From assembly GCA_965202845.1 (NCBI GenBank), contig OZ241856.1:1-64000 (forward strand): a stretch of 64,000 bases of DNA. Direction: 5' to 3'. Below the pieces are notes generated by a model. The model was not told where the DNA came from, searched no databases, and was given only the letters and a program-made list of their open reading frames with translations. Shown in pieces: positions 54,025-62,455 of this stretch. Origin of the DNA: CBDATA01 sp965202845. GTDB lineage: Bacteria; Acidobacteriota; Vicinamibacteria; Marinacidobacterales; Marinacidobacteraceae. Each line of letters starts with the position of its first letter. The stretch's first letter is position 1. Position numbers and translations under genes: made by a program.

Positions 54025-54839
54025 GGGGGAAGGGGACCACCTGGGCGCTCGGCGACGTCCAGGGCTGCTTCTCCGTGTTTCGCCGCCTCCTGCGGCGGAT
54101 CGACTTCCAGCCCGGCCGGGGAGACCGGCTCTGGTTCGCCGGGGATCTGGTGAACCGGGGCCCCGACTCGCTGGGGATGCTCCGCTGGGTCCGGGAGCAC
54201 GAGGACGCGGTGACGGCGGTCCTGGGGAACCACGACCTGCACCTGCTCGCCCAGGCGGCGGGCGTGCGGAAGCCGAAGCGCGGGGATTCGCTGCTTCCGA
54301 TTCTGGAGGCGCCGGACGGCGACGCGCTCTGCGACTGGCTGGCGGCGCGCCCGTTCCTCCACCGGGAGGACGGCTACGCGATGCTCCACGCCGGCATCCT
54401 GCCGAAGTGGAGCCTGGAAAAGACCGAAAAACGCGCGCGCCTGGCCGAAGAGGCGCTCCGGGCCGATCGCGTCGGTTTCCTGCGGAGTCTCTACCGGTTG
54501 CGGAACGGCGGCCGCGAGGAGTCCCGCGCAGTCGCCGCCGCCTCGGCGCTGACCCGGATCCGGGCGGTGGGCCGGGACGGCGAGCCGGTCTTCACCTTCG
54601 ACGGCCCCCCCGAAGACCTCCCCCCCGGCTGCCGCCCTTGGTTCGAGGCGCGTCCGTCGGATGACGTCACCCTCCTGTTCGGCCACTGGTCGACGCTCGG
54701 CCTCTTCCGGGGCGACGGGGCGGTCTGCCTCGATTCGGGCTGCGTCTGGGGCGGCTCGCTCACCGCGATGCGCCTTTCGGACGGCGCCCTGGCGGTCGAG
54801 CCGGCCCGTCCCGGCGAGGGCTTCAGCGTTTCTTCCTGA
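54018..54839 (+). CDS. apaH: Symmetrical bis(5'-nucleosyl)-tetraphosphatase (ApaH-like)
   Basis: About 273 residues. Phosphoesterase motifs: ALGDVQGCF, FAGDLVNRGPDSL, VLGNHDLHLLA, MLHAGILP and LFGHWSTLG, matching ApaH. It hydrolyses Ap4A to ADP. No ATG, GTG or TTG lies near the first conserved residue (TTWALGDVQG). The only near-cognate codon in frame is CTG at 54018, overlapping the giant gene's stop by 7 nt; a GTAGGGGGGAAGGGG stretch follows. Start codon therefore unusual or translation is coupled to the upstream stop. Convergent overlap of 17 bp with the S51 peptidase gene. Confidence 0.85.
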   Translation: MVGGKGTTWALGDVQGCFSVFRRLLRRIDFQPGRGDRLWFAGDLVNRGPDSLGMLRWVREHEDAVTAVLGNHDLHLLAQAAGVRKPKRGDSLLPILEAPDGDALCDWLAARPFLHREDGYAMLHAGILPKWSLEKTEKRARLAEEALRADRVGFLRSLYRLRNGGREESRAVAAASALTRIRAVGRDGEPVFTFDGPPEDLPPGCRPWFEARPSDDVTLLFGHWSTLGLFRGDGAVCLDSGCVWGGSLTAMRLSDGALAVEPARPGEGFSVSS

Positions 54840-55674
54840 CGGTGGTCCGGAAGGCGTCGTCCCCGAACTGGCGGCGCGCCGGTTCCCGGGTTCCCAGGTC
54901 GTACCGGTCGCCGGGCATCAGGAAGTAGAAGCCGCCTCCGTTCGGAAGCTCGCGGGTGGCGTCGTAGATCGCCACGTACCCGGCGCCGATCACCTCGAAG
55001 GCGTTCCCCCGCACCACGATGGCGGTGTCCTCGTCGAGCCCGATTCCGAGCAGCCGGGGATGCGCCTCGATGATCTCGAGCAGGTCGAAATGGCGGTTGC
55101 GCGCCAGCAGGTGCTGGTCGATGGCGACGCCCCGGAGGAAGGCGAACCCCTCCTCGTGGTCGCCCATCATGATGGTGTTGCCGGAGGTGTCGCCGCGCGC
55201 CAGGTATTCGCCCTGGATGGTGGCGCCCGCCGACGAGCCGCCGATGACCCCGCCCCGGGCGAGCACCGCATGGAGCTCCCGCTCGGTGCGGGTTCCGGCG
55301 TAGGAGTCCGCCAGCCGCCACTGCCGCCCGCCGGGGAACCAGACCGCCCGCGCCCGGCGGATCGGCGCGGTGAAGGCCGCGCTGTCCGCCTCCTCGCGGT
55401 CCTTGGTGTGGAGCACGGTGACGTCGGTCATCCCCATCGCCTCGAAGCGGCGCGCCCCGGCGTACCACTGGTCGTACTCCTCCTCGCCGCCGGCGGTCGG
55501 GATGATGACCAGCGGCGCCCGCGGCCCCCCGGCGAGGTCCACGAACCGTTCGAGGATTTCGGAGCTCCGCAGCGCGCCCCCGACGATGACCAGGGAGCCG
55601 CGTTCGGGGCCGAGCTGCGGCTGGGCGAAGGCCGGCGCCGCGACCAGCAGGAGGGCGAGGAGGCGTTGGGGCAT
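54823..55674 (-). CDS. Cyanophycinase-like peptidase S51, exported
   Basis: 283 residues starting MPQRLLALLLVAAPAFAQ, a signal peptide. The S51 core has SLVIVGGALRSSEI, VIIPTAGGEEEYDQWY in part, WFPGGRQWRL, the nucleophile elbow GGSSAGAT and LGIGLDEDTAIVV. Cyanophycinases and peptidase E homologues hydrolyse Asp-containing peptides or cyanophycin; exported members act on external peptides. CATAAT ends 9 nt before the ATG. A paralogue-like S51 protein is encoded at 9.0-10.0 kb. Confidence 0.86.
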   Translation of the reverse strand: MPQRLLALLLVAAPAFAQPQLGPERGSLVIVGGALRSSEILERFVDLAGGPRAPLVIIPTAGGEEEYDQWYAGARRFEAMGMTDVTVLHTKDREEADSAAFTAPIRRARAVWFPGGRQWRLADSYAGTRTERELHAVLARGGVIGGSSAGATIQGEYLARGDTSGNTIMMGDHEEGFAFLRGVAIDQHLLARNRHFDLLEIIEAHPRLLGIGLDEDTAIVVRGNAFEVIGAGYVAIYDATRELPNGGGFYFLMPGDRYDLGTREPARRQFGDDAFRTTVRKKR

Positions 55675-55720
55675 GGGCCGCGGATTATGTCCTCCCGTGG
55701 AATCACGCCGATGCGCCGCC

Positions 55721-55880
55721 CGGCCCCATCGACCACGGCAAGGGCGTTCTGTTCCCCCCGTAGAATCGCGGGGATGCGCCACCTGGTGGTCGGCGCCGCC
55801 CGGCCCCATCGACCACGGCAAGGGCGTTCTGTTCCCCCCGTAGAATCGCGGGGATGCGCCACTTGGTGGTCGGCACTGCC
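55721..55880 (+). repeat. Tandem 80-bp duplication containing the 5' end of selB
   Basis: Copies at 55721-55800 and 55801-55880 differ at about three positions. Each has TAGAAT, the GGGG ribosome region, the ATG and the first codons of selB joined to a segment resembling the GHIDHGK-coding part. The real selB P-loop region (55881 on) forms a third, diverged copy, and a fragment of another lies at 55696-55720. Only the last ATG opens the full gene. Confidence 0.85.
55841..55846 (+). promoter_or_regulatory. -10-like TAGAAT before selB
   Basis: TAGAAT ends 7 nt before the ATG at 55854. The same hexamer is repeated 80 bp upstream at 55761 before an out-of-frame copy of the selB start. Confidence 0.4.
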
Positions 55881-57755
55881 GGCCACATCGACCACGGCAA
55901 GAGCGCCCTGGTGCGCGCGCTCACCGGAACCGACCCGGACCGCCTCCAGGAGGAGAAGGCGCGCGGCATCACCATCGACCTGGGGTTCGCCCACCTGGAC
56001 CTGGGGGACTTCCGGATCGGCTTCGTGGACGTCCCCGGCCACGAGAAGTTCGTCCGCAACATGCTCGCCGGCGCCGCCGGGTTCGACGTGGCGCTGCTGG
56101 TGGTCGCCGCCGACGAATCGGTGATGCCCCAGACGGTGGAGCACATCTCCATCTGCCGCCTGCTGGGGGTCGGGTCGGCGGTGGTGGCGCTCACCCGCGT
56201 GGACCTGGTGGAGGATCCGGACCTGGTGGAGCTGGTCGGCCTCGAAGTCGCCGACGCGCTCGCCGAAACCGCCTTCGCCGACGCCCCGGCGCTTCCGGTC
56301 TCCTCGGTCACCGGGGAGGGGCTCGACCGGCTCCGGGACGCCCTGGTCGAGGCGGCGCGGCGGGCGCCCCGGCGCGACCCCGCCGGACCGTTCCGGCTTC
56401 CGGTGGACCGGGTCTTTTCGGTTCGGGGCTTCGGCGCGGTGGTCACCGGAACGCCGGTTTCCGGGCGGATCGAGACCGGCGACGAGGTGGAGGCGCTCCC
56501 CGGCGGCGGGCGGGCGCGGGTGCGCGGCATCCAGACCCACGGGGCGCCGGCTTCGGAAGCGGCAGCCGGGCAGCGCGCCGCGCTCAATCTCGCCGGAACC
56601 TCCCGGCTGGCGCTCGTCCGCGGCTCGGTGATCGCCGAACCGGACGCCTTCGGGACCACCTCGATGCTGGATGCGAACCTGGAAGTCCTCGAATGGGCCT
56701 CCGCCCCGGTCGCCGACGAGGCCCGGGTCCACTTCCACCTGGGGACGGCGGCGACGCTTGCCCGGGTCCGGCTGCTGGGCGGGCGGAAGGCGCTCGCTCC
56801 CGGCGAGTCGGCCCCGGTCCAGCTGCGCCTCGAGGCGCCGGTGGTCGCGGTGCGCGGCGACCGGTTCATCATCCGGCGCTATTCGCCGGTGGTGACCATC
56901 GGGGGCGGGTCGGTGCTGGACGCGAACCCGCCGAAGCGGTCGCCGAAGAGCGAATCCCACTTCCGCCAGGTCGCCGATCTCGAAACCGCAAGCGCCGGGG
57001 AGGCGGCGCGCCGGTTCCTCGCCGAGGCCGGATTCGAGGGCATGACCCCGAGGGCGCTGGCCCGCCGTCTCGGCCTTCCGGCGCCCGCCGCCGACCGGAT
57101 CCTCCGGGAGCTGGTGGAGGCGGGAGACGCCGATCCGGGAGACGTCCTGCTGGCCGCCGGAGCGAAGCGCCAGCTGGAGGAGCGGCTGCTGGAGCGCCTC
57201 GCCCGGTTCGAGGCGGCGAACCGGCTCCGCGTCGGCATGGGGGTCGAGGAACTCCGGGAGCGGCTGGGCGTCCCCGCGGCGATCGCCGACCGCATCCTGG
57301 AGGGGCTTCGCCGGGCAGGGCGGATTGCGGGAACCGGCGGCGTCGTCCACACCGCCGGCCGCCGGGTGGAGCTCACCGGCGCCGAGCGGGAGGCCCGCAC
57401 GCGCTTCGCCCGGCTCCTCGGCGACGCCGGACTCCAGCCCCCGACGCTCGCCGAAGCCGCCCGCGCGCTGGGCGTCCCGGCGGAGACCCTCGACGCGCTC
57501 CGCCGCCTGCTGCTGGCGGAAGGCGGCGCGGTGGCGGTGTCCCCGGACCTCCACTTCGACGCCGGCGCGATCGGAGAGCTCCGGCGCGCGCTCGTCGAGC
57601 GGGCGGCGACCGATCCCGAAATCGACGTCGGCTGGTTCAAGGAGCGCTTCGGCCTGAGCCGGAAGCACGCCATCCCGCTCCTCGAATGGCTGGACCGGGA
57701 GCGGGTTACGCTCCGGGTCGGGAACCGGCGGCGCATCCGGCGCGCCGCCTCCTGA
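55854..57755 (+). CDS. selB: Selenocysteine-specific translation elongation factor
   Basis: 633 residues. The GTPase part has GTAGHIDHGKS (G1), RGITIDLGFA (G2) and DVPGHEKFVRNM (G3), with TRVDLV in place of the usual TKxD. Beta-barrel domains 2-3 and a C-terminal half of winged-helix repeats (RALARRLGLPAPAADRILREL, PEIDVGWFKERFGLSRKHAIPLLE in parts) distinguish SelB from EF-Tu. It delivers Sec-tRNA to UGA with a SECIS element. selA, selD and tRNA-Sec are not seen in the window. Start lies in the last copy of an 80-bp tandem repeat. Confidence 0.93.
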   Translation: MRHLVVGTAGHIDHGKSALVRALTGTDPDRLQEEKARGITIDLGFAHLDLGDFRIGFVDVPGHEKFVRNMLAGAAGFDVALLVVAADESVMPQTVEHISICRLLGVGSAVVALTRVDLVEDPDLVELVGLEVADALAETAFADAPALPVSSVTGEGLDRLRDALVEAARRAPRRDPAGPFRLPVDRVFSVRGFGAVVTGTPVSGRIETGDEVEALPGGGRARVRGIQTHGAPASEAAAGQRAALNLAGTSRLALVRGSVIAEPDAFGTTSMLDANLEVLEWASAPVADEARVHFHLGTAATLARVRLLGGRKALAPGESAPVQLRLEAPVVAVRGDRFIIRRYSPVVTIGGGSVLDANPPKRSPKSESHFRQVADLETASAGEAARRFLAEAGFEGMTPRALARRLGLPAPAADRILRELVEAGDADPGDVLLAAGAKRQLEERLLERLARFEAANRLRVGMGVEELRERLGVPAAIADRILEGLRRAGRIAGTGGVVHTAGRRVELTGAEREARTRFARLLGDAGLQPPTLAEAARALGVPAETLDALRRLLLAEGGAVAVSPDLHFDAGAIGELRRALVERAATDPEIDVGWFKERFGLSRKHAIPLLEWLDRERVTLRVGNRRRIRRAAS

Positions 57756-57763
57756 ATCGCATC

Positions 57764-59089
57764 ATGCCCCGGATTCTTCTCGCGCTGCTCGTCCTGGCGG
57801 GATGCGGCGGCGGCGAACTCGCCGGAACGATCCGCGAGCTGGCGGCGGAGGCGCTGGCGACCGATCCGGCGCCGGGGGTTTCGGTGGGCGTCCGGCTGGG
57901 GGACGAAACGCTCTTCGCCGAGGGGTTCGGCTACGCCGACCTCGAGCAGCGGGTCCCCGCCACCGCCGACACCGTGTACCGGATCGGTTCGGTGACCAAG
58001 CAGTTCACCGCCGCCGCGATCCTGCTGCTGGTCGAGGAGGGGAGGCTGGACCTCGCCGCCGACCTCCGGGAGCTCCTCCCCGACTACGACACCCAGGGGT
58101 TCCGGATTCCGGTGGAGCGGCTGCTGAACCACACTTCCGGGATCAAGGGGTACACCGAGATGCCCGAGTTCTGGCGCTGGGTGCGGGAGGACCTGAACCA
58201 GCAGCAGATGATGGCCCTCTTCTCGGCGCCGCCCTTCGAGTTCGAGCCGGGCGACCGGTTCCAGTACAACAACTCCGGCTACTACCTGCTGGGCGTCCTC
58301 ATCGAGCGGCTGAGCGGTCGCACCTACGCCGGGTTCCTCGAAGAGCGGCTTTTCGCGCCGCTGGGACTCGCCCGGACCCACTACCTCGACAACGACCCGC
58401 TGATTCCGGGGCGCGCCCAGGGGTACGAGCCGCTTCCCGACGGCGACGGCGGGTTCCAGAACGACGCGCCGCTGAGCATGCGCCTTCCCTGGGCGGCGGG
58501 CGCGCTCGGCTCGTCGGTGACCGACCTGCTCGCCTGGCAGCGGGCGCTGCTCTCGGGACAGGTGGTGCGCCCCGAAACCTGGCGGCGCATGACCGCGCCG
58601 GGAACCCTGGTCGGCGGCGCCTCGACGCCCTACGGCTACGGACTCGAACTCGGCAGGGAGCACGGCCTGGAGAAGATCGCCCACGGCGGCGCGATCAACG
58701 GGTTCCGGGCGCAGCTTTCCTGGTATCCGGAGGCGGACCTGGGGATCGCGGTGCTGATGAACTCGGAGTCCGGGCGCCCCGGCCTGCTGGAGAACCGGAT
58801 CGCCCGGGCGGTTCTGGGGCTGCCGCAGCCGGTCGTCGAGGAGGCCGCGGTTCCGCTGGCGGAGCTGGAAGCCTGCGCCGGAACCTGGGACCCGGGACGG
58901 GCGCCGGTGACGCTGGAGGTGGTGGACGGCGCGCTCTACGGGTTCGGGAGCCGGCTGATCCCGGTCGGCGAAGGCCGGTTCCGCCCGGAGCGGAATCCGT
59001 TCGCGCTCGTCGAATGCGGCGGCGCGGAGCTCCACCGGACCGACGCGGGCGCGCGGATGCGCTTCCAGCGGGTGGCGGCGGCGGAGTGA
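57764..59089 (+). CDS. Serine hydrolase, class C beta-lactamase / DD-peptidase family lipoprotein
   Basis: 441 residues. A lipobox (LLVLAGC) predicts a lipoprotein. Catalytic motifs: SVTKQ (SxxK), YNNSGY (YxN), and AHGGAING (HGG in place of KTG), as in esterase-like class C homologues. The last ~90 residues are a lipocalin-like extension (LEVVDGALYGFGS). Family activities include D-aminopeptidase and esterase; true beta-lactamase activity is unlikely with HGG. Located 8 nt after selB and probably co-transcribed. Confidence 0.9.
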   Translation: MPRILLALLVLAGCGGGELAGTIRELAAEALATDPAPGVSVGVRLGDETLFAEGFGYADLEQRVPATADTVYRIGSVTKQFTAAAILLLVEEGRLDLAADLRELLPDYDTQGFRIPVERLLNHTSGIKGYTEMPEFWRWVREDLNQQQMMALFSAPPFEFEPGDRFQYNNSGYYLLGVLIERLSGRTYAGFLEERLFAPLGLARTHYLDNDPLIPGRAQGYEPLPDGDGGFQNDAPLSMRLPWAAGALGSSVTDLLAWQRALLSGQVVRPETWRRMTAPGTLVGGASTPYGYGLELGREHGLEKIAHGGAINGFRAQLSWYPEADLGIAVLMNSESGRPGLLENRIARAVLGLPQPVVEEAAVPLAELEACAGTWDPGRAPVTLEVVDGALYGFGSRLIPVGEGRFRPERNPFALVECGGAELHRTDAGARMRFQRVAAAE

Positions 59090-59185
59090 GCCCGCTGGCC
59101 GAGATGCTGCGTGGAGGTGGTAGCCTTCCCGCCGCAGAATGAATGGGCCGGCGCCGCCGGCCCCAGCAGTCGGAGTGGGTGCGTG

Positions 59186-59908
59186 ATGGTCGGGACATCC
59201 CCTGCCCGGAATCGTCGGGCGGCGCTCTGGCCCTCCCGGGTCCCGGCGCGTCGCCGCCGGACCGGGAAGACGGAGGGCCCCGCCGCCCGGCTCCTCGAAA
59301 AGGGCCCCCGTTCGCTCGGCAACGAGGACTTGCTGGAGCTGGTGCTGGGAGCAGCGGGCGAACCCGGCATGGCCCGGGACGTCCTGAGACGCGGCGGCGG
59401 TCTCAACGCGCTGGCGCAGGCGTCGGTCGCCACCCTCCAGCAGATTCCCGAGCTGTCCCGGGGACGGCTGGTGCGCCTCGCCGCCGCCCTGGAGCTCGGG
59501 CGGCGCGCCACCTGGGTCGAGGACGGGCGCGTCCCCTGCTTCCAGAGCGCCGCCGACGCCGCCCGGTTCGTCATCACCCACTACGGCAACGTGGAGGTGG
59601 AGGAGTTCGGCATCCTGATGCTGGACGCCCGCGGCTGCCTGATCGACAGCGAGATCATCTCGCGGGGTTCGCTCACCGGCTCGCTGGTCCACCCCCGGGA
59701 CCTGTTCCGGGTCGCGGTCGCGCGCCAGGCCGCCGGCGTGGTGGTGTTCCACAACCACCCCTCGGGGGACATCAACCCCTCGGACACCGACCGGATGCTG
59801 ACCGCTCGCCTCCGGGAAGTGGGGGACATGGTCGGCATCCCGGTGGTCGATCACCTGGTGATCGGGTTCGGGAAGTGGCACAGCTTCGCCGAATCCGACC
59901 CCAACTGA
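59186..59908 (+). CDS. radC: RadC family JAB/MPN metalloprotein
   Basis: 240 residues from the chosen ATG; a GTG at 59111 would add 25. The N-terminal UPF0758 helix-hairpin part (LLEKGPRSLGNEDLLELVLG in part, LQQIPELSRGRLVRL) and the JAMM zinc motif HNHPSGDINPSDTD identify RadC. Other motifs are GCLIDSEIISRGSLTGS and HPRDLFRVAVA. The family is widespread, with proposed but unsettled roles in DNA repair or processing. Its last codons lie 4 nt from the convergent fur stop. The start is uncertain because the N-terminal 40 residues are basic and unconserved. Confidence 0.88.
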   Translation: MVGTSPARNRRAALWPSRVPARRRRTGKTEGPAARLLEKGPRSLGNEDLLELVLGAAGEPGMARDVLRRGGGLNALAQASVATLQQIPELSRGRLVRLAAALELGRRATWVEDGRVPCFQSAADAARFVITHYGNVEVEEFGILMLDARGCLIDSEIISRGSLTGSLVHPRDLFRVAVARQAAGVVVFHNHPSGDINPSDTDRMLTARLREVGDMVGIPVVDHLVIGFGKWHSFAESDPN

Positions 59909-59912
59909 CCAC

Positions 59913-60389
59913 TCAGTCCTCCTCCGCTTCCTCCCCGCACGTCCCGCACAGCCCGTAGAGCTGATGCCGGTGCGAGAGGAGGCGATAGCCGTTCCGGGCC
60001 GCGATCTCCTCCTGCTGCCGCTCGACTTCGAGGGAGAGGAACTCGTCGATGCGCCCGCACCGGACGCAGATGAGATGGTCGTGATGCCCCCGGAAGAGCG
60101 CCGGCTCGAAGCGCGCCGGCTCGTCCCGGAGTTCGATGGAGGTGGCGATGCCGGCGTCGCAGAAGAGCCGCAGCGCCCGATAGACGGTCGTCCGCCCGAT
60201 GGCCGGGTCCGCCCGCCGGACATCCTCGTGCACATCGGTCGCTGAGACATGCCCGGGGAGCTTCAGGAAGCGCTCCAGAATCAGGTCCCGGCGCTTCGAG
60301 TTCTTGAGCCCCCGCCCCCGGGTGAAGTCCCGCAACCGGGAAAACGCCTCCGCTCGCACCCGGGCGGCGCCCTCGGTAGGGCCGGTCAC
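59913..60389 (-). CDS. Fur family metal-dependent transcriptional regulator
   Basis: 158 residues, GTG start. N-terminal winged helix (LKNSKRRDLILERFLKLPGHVSATD in part, GRTTVYRALRLFCDAG) and C-terminal metal sites: HHDHLICVRCGRIDEF, plus CGTCG at the end, giving a Cys4 structural zinc site. This fits Fur/PerR/Zur. The specific metal cannot be told; an acidic tail EEAEED follows. FetAB iron exporter in the same window would be a natural target but no Fur box was recognised. It diverges from larC across 85 bp. Confidence 0.9.
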   Translation of the reverse strand: MTGPTEGAARVRAEAFSRLRDFTRGRGLKNSKRRDLILERFLKLPGHVSATDVHEDVRRADPAIGRTTVYRALRLFCDAGIATSIELRDEPARFEPALFRGHHDHLICVRCGRIDEFLSLEVERQQEEIAARNGYRLLSHRHQLYGLCGTCGEEAEED

Positions 60390-60474
60390 CGGATGCCCCC
60401 GGCGCGGGAACGGCGCGTCTGCACGGGCTCCCTAGCCTATCCGTTCGCCTCTCTACAATCCCCCCGCCCCCCCC

Positions 60475-61638
60475 ATGCGAACGCTCCTGATCGACGGCTC
60501 GGCCGGCCTCGCCGGCGACATGATGCTGGGCGCCCTGCTGGACGTGGGCTGGCCCCGGGAGGCGCTCGAGGAGACCATCGCGGCGCTCGGGGTTCCGGCG
60601 TCGATCTCCTGCGCCCCGTCTTCCCGCGGCGGCCTCCAGGGACTCAAGGTCACGGTCGAGGCGCCGGAGGACCGGGGCTACCGCCACCTCGCCGACTTCC
60701 TCCGGACGCTCGACCAGGCGGATGCCCTCCCGGATGCGGTCCGGGAGACCTCGGCCCGGCTGCTGCGCCGCATCTTCGAGGCCGAGGGGCGGGTGCACGG
60801 CGAGAAGCCGGAGGACGTCCACCTCCACGAGCTGGGCTCGCTGGACACCCTGGTGGACATCACGGGTTCGGCGGCCGGCGTCCTCGCCCTCCGCCCGGAC
60901 CGGGTGGTGGGGACGCCGGTGAATCTGGGGAGCGGTTCGGTGCGGACCGAACACGGCCGGCTCCAGGTCCCGGCCCCGGCGACCGCCCGGCTGCTGGTCG
61001 GCGTCCCCACGTTCGCCGACGACTCCGGCTTCGAGCGCACCACGCCCACCGGGGCGGCGCTGACCGGGCTGGCGGACGACTTCTCCGGCTGGCCGGAGAT
61101 GGTCCCCCGCCGCATCGGATACGGCCTGGGCGACGCCGACGGTTCGGAACGCCCCAACGCCCTGCGCCTGGTCCTGGGCGATGACGGGGACGGTGGCGGC
61201 GCCGACCGCATGCTCCAGATCGAGACCAACATCGACGACCTGTCCCCGGAGCTTGCGCCGCACCTGCTGGAGCGCCTGCTGGCGGTCGGGGCGCGGGACG
61301 CCTGGTTCGCGCCGATCCAGATGAAGAAGGGGCGGCCGGGGCTGCTCCTGACCGCGCTCGCTCCGCCCGCCCGGCGGACGGCGGTCGCCGACGTCCTCTT
61401 CGGGGAGGGCGCGACCCTGGGCTTGCGGTTCCGGGAGGTCGAGCGCGAGACGCTCGAGCGGCGGTCGGTCCCGGTGGAAACGCCGTGGGGGCGGGCGCGG
61501 GTGAAGCTCGGCTACCGGAAGGGACGGCTGGTGCGCCGCGCCCCCGAATTCGAGGACTGCCGCAAGCTCGCCGAAGCCTCGGGAACCCCCCTGGCGGAGG
61601 TCTGTCGCGCAGTGCTGGCGGCCGACGTCGAAACGTGA
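60475..61638 (+). CDS. larC: Nickel-pincer cofactor biosynthesis protein LarC
   Basis: 387 residues, one continuous frame (in Lactobacillus larC is read by a frameshift). It starts MRTLLIDGSAGLAGDMMLG and contains VHLHELGSLDTLVDITG, the histidines and acidic residues of LarC1, then the C-terminal ETNIDDLSPELAPHLLERL and MKKGRPG region of LarC2. LarC is a CTP-dependent nickel insertase completing the cofactor of LarA. The partner larA is at 16-17.3 kb. TACAAT lies 15 nt before the ATG across C-rich sequence. Its stop overlaps tatD (GTGA). Confidence 0.93.
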   Translation: MRTLLIDGSAGLAGDMMLGALLDVGWPREALEETIAALGVPASISCAPSSRGGLQGLKVTVEAPEDRGYRHLADFLRTLDQADALPDAVRETSARLLRRIFEAEGRVHGEKPEDVHLHELGSLDTLVDITGSAAGVLALRPDRVVGTPVNLGSGSVRTEHGRLQVPAPATARLLVGVPTFADDSGFERTTPTGAALTGLADDFSGWPEMVPRRIGYGLGDADGSERPNALRLVLGDDGDGGGADRMLQIETNIDDLSPELAPHLLERLLAVGARDAWFAPIQMKKGRPGLLLTALAPPARRTAVADVLFGEGATLGLRFREVERETLERRSVPVETPWGRARVKLGYRKGRLVRRAPEFEDCRKLAEASGTPLAEVCRAVLAADVET

Positions 61639-62450
61639 CCGATTCGCACGCCCATATCGACGATCCGGCGTTCGATGCGGACCGGGAGGCGATGCTGTCC
61701 CGGGCTTCCGCCGCCGGAGTGCGGCGCATCCTCTCGATCGGGATGCTGGACGAGGCCGGAAGCTGGGAGCGCGCCTTCGCGTTGGTGGACCGCCTGCACC
61801 CGGACGGCTCGGATCACGAGAACCCCAATCTTCCCCAGCTCTGGACCACGGTGGGCTGCCATCCGCACGACGCCCATCGGTTTTCCGGAGACGGCGGCGA
61901 GGAGGCGCTCGCCCGTCGCGCCGCCCGCCCCCGGCTGCTGGCGATCGGCGAGGCGGGACTCGACTACCACTACGACCTGAGTCCCCGGCCGGAGCAGCGC
62001 GACGTCTTCCGGCGCCAGATCCGGGTCGCCCGGGACTTGGGGCTGCCGGTGGTCGTGCACCACCGGGACGCCGAGGACGACTTCCTGCGGATCGCCGACG
62101 AGGAGGGGCTCGCGGAGTGCGGGGCGATCCTGCACTGCTTCACCGCCAGCCGCCGCCTCGCCGACGCCGCGCTGGAGCGGGGGTTCCTGATCTCCTTCTC
62201 CGGAATCCTCACGTTCCCGAGCGCGGCGGACCTGCGGGCGACCGCCGCCGCGGTTCCGGCGGACCGGCTCCTGGTCGAGACCGACTGCCCGCTGCTGACC
62301 CCGGCGCCCTTCCGGGGGAAGCGGAACGAGCCGATGCGGGTCGTGGAGACCGCCCGGGTCCTCGCTTCCGCCGCCGGACTGACGCCGGCCGAGCTGGAGG
62401 CGGCGACCGACGCCAACTTCAGCCGGTTCTTCGGACTGCGCGATAATTGA
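61635..62450 (+). CDS. tatD: TatD family DNase/hydrolase
   Basis: 271 residues, GTG start overlapping the larC stop. Metal-binding motifs: SHAHIDDP (HxH), GEAGLDYHYD (Glu), VVVHHRDA (His), LHCFTAS (His) and ETDCPLLTP (Asp). FRGKRNEP is the typical family end. TatD enzymes are magnesium-dependent 3'-5' exonucleases in the cytosol. Its last codons GAT AAT TGA double as a -10-like GATAAT for the next gene. Confidence 0.93.
   Translation: MTDSHAHIDDPAFDADREAMLSRASAAGVRRILSIGMLDEAGSWERAFALVDRLHPDGSDHENPNLPQLWTTVGCHPHDAHRFSGDGGEEALARRAARPRLLAIGEAGLDYHYDLSPRPEQRDVFRRQIRVARDLGLPVVVHHRDAEDDFLRIADEEGLAECGAILHCFTASRRLADAALERGFLISFSGILTFPSAADLRATAAAVPADRLLVETDCPLLTPAPFRGKRNEPMRVVETARVLASAAGLTPAELEAATDANFSRFFGLRDN
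62442..62447 (+). promoter_or_regulatory. -10-like GATAAT before polyprenyl synthase
   Basis: GATAAT ends 8 nt before the ATG at 62456, overlapping the end of tatD. It could be a coincidence of codons, but the spacing matches other starts in the window. Confidence 0.3.
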
Positions 62451-62455
62451 TTTGC

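Noticed and set aside
57764..59089. True class C beta-lactamase (antibiotic resistance)
   Set aside because: HGG replaces KTG, there is a lipobox and a C-terminal extension; an esterase or peptidase role is more likely.
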